Below, in pieces: positions 13,356 to 17,777 of a stretch of 17,777 bases of DNA. Within the stretch, counting starts at the first letter, position 1. Every line of letters begins with the position of its first letter. This DNA is from Chloroflexota bacterium (lineage in GTDB: Bacteria; Chloroflexota; UBA6077; JACQUR01). The DNA is taken from positions 1-17,777 of the forward strand of contig JACQUR010000234.1 of NCBI GenBank assembly GCA_016210245.1. Direction: 5' to 3'. The notes beneath the pieces are model-generated. The model saw only the letters and a program-made list of their open reading frames with translations, was not told the origin of the DNA and searched no databases. The position numbers and the translations under genes were made by a program.

Positions 13356-14604
13356 TGGGCGGCCGAGCCCGCTCGCGCCGCCCACCACGGCCACGGCGGC
13401 CAGACGGACTGGCGCGGACGAGCGGCGGCGCGAGGGCCGCGGCACTGTCCTGGTGCTCAGCCTGGCGTGGCTCGCCGGGGCCAACTGCCGCGCGCCCCTG
13501 CTGGCCATCGGGCCGCTGCTGCCACTCATCATTGCCGACCTGCACCTCTCGTCCACCGTAGCGGGGGCGCTCTCCGGGCTGCCGCTGCTGCTCATGAGCC
13601 TCATCGCCCTGCCCAGCGGGCTGCTAGCCGACCGCGTGGGCCCGCGCCGGCTGCTGCTGCTCTCGCAACTGATCATCGTCGTGGCCGGGGGCTTGCGCGG
13701 CCTGGCCAGTGGCGAACTGTTGCTGCTGATCGCCTCGATCGGGCTGGGCGCCGGGGTCGGGCTGGCGCAGCCGACCCTGCCCCAGGTGGCCCGGGCCGTC
13801 TCCCAGCACCGCGCCGGCCTGGCCACGGCCGTGTACACCAACGGCTTGATGCTGGGGGCGCTGGGCGGGGTGGTGCTCACCGTGCCGGTGCTCCTGTCCC
13901 TGGTTGGGCCCGCCTCCTGGCGCGGCGTCCTGGTCGCCTGGGCGCTGCTGGGCCTCGCCGCCGCGCTCGGCTGGGTGTTCGTCTCCATTCCCCAACGCAG
14001 GATAGGGCGCTCGGCAGGCCGCCCGCCGATGCCCCTGCGCGAGGTCCTGGCCATCCCCGGCCTGCTGTCGGTGGCCGTGGTGTACGCCAGCCAGAGCGCG
14101 ATCTACCACTCCCTGGCCGCGTGGCTGCCGACGTACCAGGTGGCGCAGGGCTGGTCGCTAGCGGCCGCGTCCGGCCCGCTGGTGGCGGTCAACGTCGCCT
14201 CGATCTTTGGCGGCCTGGCCGCGCCCGGCCTCGCCCTGTGGTGGGGCGGCTTTCGCCGCCCGCTGGTGGCCGCCTCCCTCGTCTCTATAGCGGGGCTGAT
14301 CGGGCTGACGCTCGCGCCCGAAGCAGCCTACCTCTGGGCCAGCCTGGTCGGGTTCGGCCAGAGCATCGCCTTCACGCTGGGTCTGGCAGCCCCGGCTGAG
14401 CTGGCGCCGCGCGACAAGGTGGGCGCCGCGGCCGGCATCTCGCTGACCCTGGCCTACCTGGGCTCCATGCTGGGTCCACTGAGCGTGGGGGTGCTGCGCG
14501 ACCTGACCGGCGGCTTCACCGCCGGCCTGGCCTTCCTGGTGGCCAGCGCCGTGCTCTGTCTGGGCGCGTCGACGGTGCGGAGGAGCGTGAAGCGTGAAAC
14601 GTAA
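13342..14604 (+). CDS. MFS transporter, CynX/NimT-like (copy 2)
   Basis: A 420-aa paralogue of the preceding transporter, starting 10 nt after its stop and surely co-transcribed. ANCRAPLLAIGPLLPLIIAD (48-67) and motif A GLLADRVGPRR (93-103) correspond to copy 1, as do LPQVARAVS, ATAVYTNGLMLGA, REVLAIPGLL and GYLGSMLGPL-type blocks (AYLGSMLGPL here). The N-terminal 35 residues are charged and Arg-rich, and differ from copy 1. The C-terminus KRET and the TAA stop are encoded by the heptamer palindrome (14586-14684). Like copy 1, it is a predicted secondary transporter of small anions or drugs with unknown substrate. The tandem copies may have diverged in substrate. Confidence 0.9.
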   Translation: MSDERGRPSPLAPPTTATAARRTGADERRREGRGTVLVLSLAWLAGANCRAPLLAIGPLLPLIIADLHLSSTVAGALSGLPLLLMSLIALPSGLLADRVGPRRLLLLSQLIIVVAGGLRGLASGELLLLIASIGLGAGVGLAQPTLPQVARAVSQHRAGLATAVYTNGLMLGALGGVVLTVPVLLSLVGPASWRGVLVAWALLGLAAALGWVFVSIPQRRIGRSAGRPPMPLREVLAIPGLLSVAVVYASQSAIYHSLAAWLPTYQVAQGWSLAAASGPLVAVNVASIFGGLAAPGLALWWGGFRRPLVAASLVSIAGLIGLTLAPEAAYLWASLVGFGQSIAFTLGLAAPAELAPRDKVGAAAGISLTLAYLGSMLGPLSVGVLRDLTGGFTAGLAFLVASAVLCLGASTVRRSVKRET

Positions 14605-14684
14605 TGCGTGAAACGTAATGCGTGAAACGTAATGCGTGATACGATTACGCATTACGTTTCACGCATTACGTTTCACGCTTCACG
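14586..14684. repeat. Heptamer palindrome between convergent MFS genes, likely bidirectional terminator
   Basis: Perfect 38-bp arms 14586-14623 and 14647-14684 with a 23-nt loop. Units alternate GCGTGAA and ACGTAAT. It contains the last codons and stop of CynX-like copy 2 and ends 4 bp from the stop of the opposing MFS gene. Confidence 0.95.
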
Positions 14685-14688
14685 TTGC

Positions 14689-15915
14689 TCAGCTCGGCAC
14701 GGCCTCGCGGGCGCGGCCCCAGGCGCCCAGGAGCAGCGCGGCCAGGGCGACGCTGGCCAGCGAGAGCACGCCGAGCGCCCAGAAGATGGCGGTCATGTCG
14801 GCCACCAGCAGCAAGGCGCCCATGGCGCCGGGCGCCAGCGACTTGGCCACCTGCTGGACCACGCGGTCGAGCGAGACCACTCCGGCCCGCACGTCGGGCG
14901 GGGCATTGCGGGTGAGCAGGCTCTTCTGGAGCGGTGAGATGATCCCGTTGCCGAGCCCGTACACGAACAGGCTCACGCCCACCAGCGCCGCCCCAGGCAG
15001 CACGGGGATCACCAGCACCGAGCCGCCGGCCAGCACGAAGCCCAGGAAGACCAGGTGGGCGGGATCGCGCCCGCGCGCCAGCCGCCCGACCAGGCTGGCG
15101 GTGACCATGGCCCCCACGGCGAAGCAGCCGAGCAGCAGGCCGGTAGTGGCCGGAGAGATGTCGCGGGCGAAGGCCAGGTAGATGGGCAGATAGGTGAAGT
15201 AGCCGTAGTCCAGGAAGAAGCGCAGGAAGCCGGCGCTGAAGGCGACCAGGAGCCTGGGGCGGCGGCCGATGCCGCTGAAGCTGCCCAGGTACGCCCGGAG
15301 GCTGGCGTGCTCGGCACGCCGCGTCTCCGGCAGCCAGGCCAGGCCCAGGAAGGCGACCGGCACCGCCAGGGCAAACAGATAGAAAGCGAGGCCCCAGGAC
15401 AGCATAGCCAGCATGCCGGCCACGGGCGGAATCACGATCATGCCCACGCGGTCCAGGACGACCTTCGCGCCCTGCGCGCTGCTCTCCCGCTGGCCTTCCT
15501 CCAGCAGGTCGCTCAAGAGGACGATCGTGAGCGGCATGATGGCGCTGGCGCCCACTCCCTGGAGGGCGCGCAGGAGCAGCACCCACTCGAAGCTGGGCGC
15601 GAGCCCCACTCCGGCCCCGGCCAGGCCGAACAGCAGCATCCCGCCGAAGAGCAGCGGCCGCCGTCCGTGCAGGTCGGCCACCGCGCCCGCCAGGGGCGAG
15701 AGGAAGATCATGGGCACGCTGTAGACGGTGACCACCAGGCCGATGGCCGCCGTGTCCACGCCCAACTGCTGCATCATCGGCGGCAGCACGGGGTAGACTA
15801 GGTTGACCCCCATGATGCTGGCCACGCTGGTGGAGAAGGCGACCACCAGCCCGCGCTGCGTCTGGGCCGGCAGTCCGCCCAGCCCGAAGAGCGCCCCCGC
15901 CGACGGCACGCGCAC
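14689..15915 (-). CDS. MFS transporter, DHA1-like drug/metabolite antiporter type
   Basis: A 408-aa inner-membrane protein with about 12 hydrophobic segments. VYPVLPPMMQQLGVDTAAIG (40-59) is the typical TM1 and loop of drug:proton antiporters. Motif A GAVADLHGRRP is at 77-87, and LRALQGVGASAIMPL is the motif B/C-like helix 4 region. The substrate is unknown. GTG 15915 is chosen because GGGGAGGGG lies 6 nt upstream and gives a normal-length N-terminus; the frame stays open upstream through the heptamer array to 16236, which is not meaningful. It is not a close relative of the two CynX-like proteins. It faces them across the palindrome at 14586-14684 and is transcribed in the same direction as the CAP-domain gene. 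Confidence 0.9.
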   Translation of the reverse strand: MRVPSAGALFGLGGLPAQTQRGLVVAFSTSVASIMGVNLVYPVLPPMMQQLGVDTAAIGLVVTVYSVPMIFLSPLAGAVADLHGRRPLLFGGMLLFGLAGAGVGLAPSFEWVLLLRALQGVGASAIMPLTIVLLSDLLEEGQRESSAQGAKVVLDRVGMIVIPPVAGMLAMLSWGLAFYLFALAVPVAFLGLAWLPETRRAEHASLRAYLGSFSGIGRRPRLLVAFSAGFLRFFLDYGYFTYLPIYLAFARDISPATTGLLLGCFAVGAMVTASLVGRLARGRDPAHLVFLGFVLAGGSVLVIPVLPGAALVGVSLFVYGLGNGIISPLQKSLLTRNAPPDVRAGVVSLDRVVQQVAKSLAPGAMGALLLVADMTAIFWALGVLSLASVALAALLLGAWGRAREAVPS

Positions 15916-15945
15916 GGCACACCCCTCCCCACGCTGCCCATTATC

Positions 15946-16045
15946 GCAGAAGGCAGAAGGCAGTAGGCAGACTATCTGCTTACAGGTATTACTGCCTTCT
16001 GCTTTCCGCCTACTGCCTTCTGCCTTCTGCTTTCTGCCTACTGCC
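15946..16045. repeat. GCAGAAG heptamer arrays in inverted orientation
   Basis: The left run is GCAGAAG, GCAGAAG, GCAGTAG, GCAGACT (15946-15973). The right run (about 15991-16045) has eight or more units in reverse complement. Perfect 21-bp arms are 15946-15966 and 16010-16030. The right run supplies the TAG stop of the CAP-domain gene at 16038-16040. Confidence 0.92.
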
Positions 16046-17606
16046 GCCTGGTGCTGAACTGCCACTCCTTCCTGGCCGGCTTGCCGTCCACCAGGGCCTC
16101 GATCCTGGCGGTATAGGTCTGGCCGGGCTCGAGCGGGCGCAGGGGGATGAGGGCCGCGGCGCGCATCCAGGGGGTGAGCGGGGTGGCGATCGGCACGGAC
16201 GCGCCGGAGGGAGCGCGCAACTCGAACGCCTTCCACGCCACGCGCTGCGTCGCGCCAAAGGCCACGGTGAGCGGGTAGCCGAGCGGGCGCGGTAGGCCAG
16301 GAGCAGGGTCCGGCGTCTCGGCACCGTCCCAGGCGATGGGCACGTCGGTCGCGCCATCCACCGGGTACACCGAGGGCAGGGCCACCGCCAGTTTGCCCTG
16401 GCTCAGAGCCACGTCAATGATATGGAAGCCGTCGAGCGGGGAGATGGCATAGCCCAGGTCGAGCGCGCTGGGGTGGATGAGTGGCAGGCGATGGTTGACC
16501 GTGTCCAGGTACCAGTCCACCGCGCGCTCGAGCGGTCCCCAGCCGGCGTTCTCGGTGACCCCGCCGCTCCTGTAGCCGGCTGCCCTGGCGCGGTCGCCGA
16601 TGGAGGCGCCGGTGAAGCCCGCCGCGCCCGGCTGCTCGCGGTGCAGCCCCATGCCCGAGAGCGACGGATCGCCCCGATTGGCCTCGTAGTAGGCCACGTG
16701 GCTCGAGGCCGAGCGCAGCAGGGCCGGGTTGAGACGGGCCGGGGCGAGGCCCATGGCTGTGCGGTAGGCGTTGATGCGCGCCAGGGCGGGTGGGTCGGCG
16801 GAGGCCTGCTCTGTGGCGAGCGCGGCGGATGGGAACAGGCCGGCCTCTTTGGCGAGGTCGCCGCCGTTGGCCAGCACCACCTCGCCGGCCCGGGCCCAGG
16901 CCGTGTCGACTTTCCACTGCTGGATCACGGCGCGCTGCGCCCGCAGGGCGTAGAGCGGCCCCAGGTCCTCCACCCGGCTGGTGGGCAGGCCGCGCTCCTG
17001 GATCGGGTCGCTGGCGCTCAGGTAGGCCTCGCGGATGGCCGGGTTGCCGTCCAGCAAGGCCAGGCGCAGGGCCGCGATCTCGTCCCAGCTCTTGCCGCGC
17101 TCGTCCAGTTGGACGGGCGGGGGCGTGGAGCGCGCCGCGTACAGCCAGCCGTCCTTGCCCGCACCGCTCAGTTCGTCGAACACGTTCAGGAAGACCGCCT
17201 GCCCGGCATCCGGTTGCCACTGCAGGACCGCCTTCTGGAACGCCTGGATGGCGAAGCCCTTATAGAGGAAGCGGCGCGAGACGGGATAGCCGACGTTCAC
17301 CACGCCCCCGAGGCGCTGGAACTCGCTCCAGAAGGGAATGCCATCGCGGTCGGCCACCTCGTAGCCGCCCGTCTGAAGGTAGTAGCGCCCCGCGGGCACC
17401 TCCCAATCCGCGCCCTCGGAGGCCGAGGCGGGCGGCGCGAGCGCCAGGGCGAAGACCAGCAGGCAGAAGCCAGCAGGCAGCAGGCGGAAAGCAGGAGGCA
17501 GGAGGCAGAAGGCAATGCCTCCCCCGCTCATCCTGAGCCGGACGAAGGACCCCCGCTCATCCTGAGCCGGTCGAAGGACCCTGCGTCTTCGTGTCTCCGT
17601 GTCCAT
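16038..17606 (-). CDS. Secreted CAP-domain (SCP-like) protein with C-terminal Ig-like domain
   Basis: A 522-aa exported protein. A signal peptide at about residues 22-63 has the hydrophobic core IAFCLLPPAFRLLPAGFCLL (31-50) and a likely cleavage after ASAS. Residues 88-155 (FWSEFQRLGGVVNVGYPVSR, then GFAIQAFQKAVLQW) look like the LGFP-type repeat found in exported proteins. The CAP domain spans about 272-402: ALARINAYRTAMGLAPARLN, His303 in SSHVAYY, HREQ at 322-325, TENAGWG at 351-357, and VNHRLPLIHPSALDLGYAI. The C-terminus (about 405-520) is an Ig-like beta domain ending YTARIEAL...KEWQFSTR. The role of bacterial CAP proteins is generally unknown; a cell-surface or wall function is likely. 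ATG 17606 is chosen for GGGGAG 5-6 nt upstream. ATG 17531 is possible but lacks a Shine-Dalgarno. Confidence 0.88.
   Translation of the reverse strand: MDTETRRRRVLRPAQDERGSFVRLRMSGGGIAFCLLPPAFRLLPAGFCLLVFALALAPPASASEGADWEVPAGRYYLQTGGYEVADRDGIPFWSEFQRLGGVVNVGYPVSRRFLYKGFAIQAFQKAVLQWQPDAGQAVFLNVFDELSGAGKDGWLYAARSTPPPVQLDERGKSWDEIAALRLALLDGNPAIREAYLSASDPIQERGLPTSRVEDLGPLYALRAQRAVIQQWKVDTAWARAGEVVLANGGDLAKEAGLFPSAALATEQASADPPALARINAYRTAMGLAPARLNPALLRSASSHVAYYEANRGDPSLSGMGLHREQPGAAGFTGASIGDRARAAGYRSGGVTENAGWGPLERAVDWYLDTVNHRLPLIHPSALDLGYAISPLDGFHIIDVALSQGKLAVALPSVYPVDGATDVPIAWDGAETPDPAPGLPRPLGYPLTVAFGATQRVAWKAFELRAPSGASVPIATPLTPWMRAAALIPLRPLEPGQTYTARIEALVDGKPARKEWQFSTRRQ
17456..17518. repeat. Heptamer array encoding the signal-peptide core
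   Basis: Nine consecutive 7-base units, including CCAGCAG, GCAGAAG, GCAGCAG, GCGGAAA and GCAGGAG (twice). On the minus strand it encodes residues about 31-50 of the CAP-domain protein, giving a 7-residue periodicity (AFCLLPP, AFRLLPA, GFCLL). It is the same unit family as 15946-16045. Confidence 0.92.
17522..17579. repeat. 29-bp tandem direct repeat in the 5' end of the CAP gene
   Basis: Copies 17522-17550 and 17551-17579 differ at one base and share CTCATCCTGAGCCGG and CGAAGGAC. They encode the Arg-rich stretch before the signal peptide (VLRPAQDERGSFVRLRMSGG). Confidence 0.9.
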
Positions 17607-17743
17607 TGCGTCTCCCCGTCCCGGCGTCTGCGGAGTCCCCCGCGTCGCCAACTGTTGGCGGTGGCTGACAGGTGTCTGGCACTGAGAACGGAAGGCGCGC
17701 GCGTGAGGGGACGCCGCCGGGTCAGAAACGCGGAAGGCAGTCG

Positions 17744-17777
17744 GTGCAGGAGCGGACCCGCGGGTCCGCTCCTGCAC
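17744..17777. repeat. Perfect 34-bp palindrome at the window edge
   Basis: 17-bp arms with no loop; the left arm is GTGCAGGAGCGGACCCG. It is cut by the window end, so it may be longer. It lies 138 bp upstream of the CAP gene start. It could be a terminator of an unseen gene or a dispersed repeat. Nothing else is recognised in 17607-17743. Confidence 0.9.

Noticed and set aside
12063..14054. 663-codon minus-strand open frame opposite the tandem MFS genes
   Set aside because: Antisense to two well-supported transporters; no recognisable motif.
15916..16236. N-terminal extension of the third MFS transporter
   Set aside because: The open frame upstream of GTG 15915 crosses the heptamer array and the CAP gene's 3' end. 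A strong Shine-Dalgarno sits just before 15915 and MFS homology starts after it.
1..17777. CRISPR array
   Set aside because: All repeat clusters are either contiguous tandem units or inverted pairs; none has regular repeats separated by unique spacers, and no cas gene is present.

Overview
This window is GC-rich, densely packed bacterial DNA with no RNA gene that I can see. The gene families and the many short tandem-repeat palindromes suggest a Chloroflexota bacterium. The families are a molybdopterin xanthine-dehydrogenase-type large subunit, a MoxR/DUF58/DUF4129 operon, a DUF433/DUF5615 toxin-antitoxin pair, CynX-like transporters and an exported CAP-domain protein. The assignment is inference from gene content and repeat style; no marker gene is present.

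Layout, left to right. A 37-bp-arm palindrome (1-82) abuts a molybdenum hydroxylase large subunit (90-2459, +). A translationally coupled pair of small genes that I do not recognise follows (2573-3390, +). Next is an EntS-like MFS exporter (3589-4836, +), which meets head-on a DUF433/DUF5615 (PIN-like) toxin-antitoxin module (5605-4677, -). A three-gene minus-strand operon, MoxR AAA+ ATPase > DUF58 > DUF4129 membrane protein (9371-5785), comes next. About 750 bp without a convincing gene (9372-10123) holds an 80-bp inverted repeat, a tandem array and a cluster of nested hairpins. Beyond it are an AbrB-type antitoxin with a RelE/ParE-like toxin (10749-10124, -) and a zinc-dependent alcohol dehydrogenase (11959-10910, -). 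Divergent from the dehydrogenase are two tandem paralogous CynX/NimT-like MFS transporters (12084-14604, +). A third, unrelated MFS transporter (15915-14689, -) converges on them. The right end is a secreted CAP-domain protein (17606-16038, -) followed by a perfect 34-bp palindrome at the window edge.

The most striking signal is a family of arrays built from different 7-base units but always with a 7-base period. They lie at 1-82, 6956-7031, 11911-11945, 13328-13355, 14586-14684, 15946-16045 and 17456-17518. Several are large hairpins. Several also enter genes: one is an in-frame insertion in the DUF4129 protein, one encodes the N-terminus of the dehydrogenase, one encodes the hydrophobic core of the CAP protein's signal peptide, and others supply stop or start codons. 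They resemble in style the heptanucleotide STRR repeats of cyanobacteria, and in their coding behaviour the Rickettsia palindromic elements.

Functionally the window is a patchwork rather than one pathway: a Mo-enzyme, four transporters, an envelope-quality-control-type MoxR operon, two toxin-antitoxin modules and an exported protein. No CRISPR array, prophage, transposase or integrase was found.
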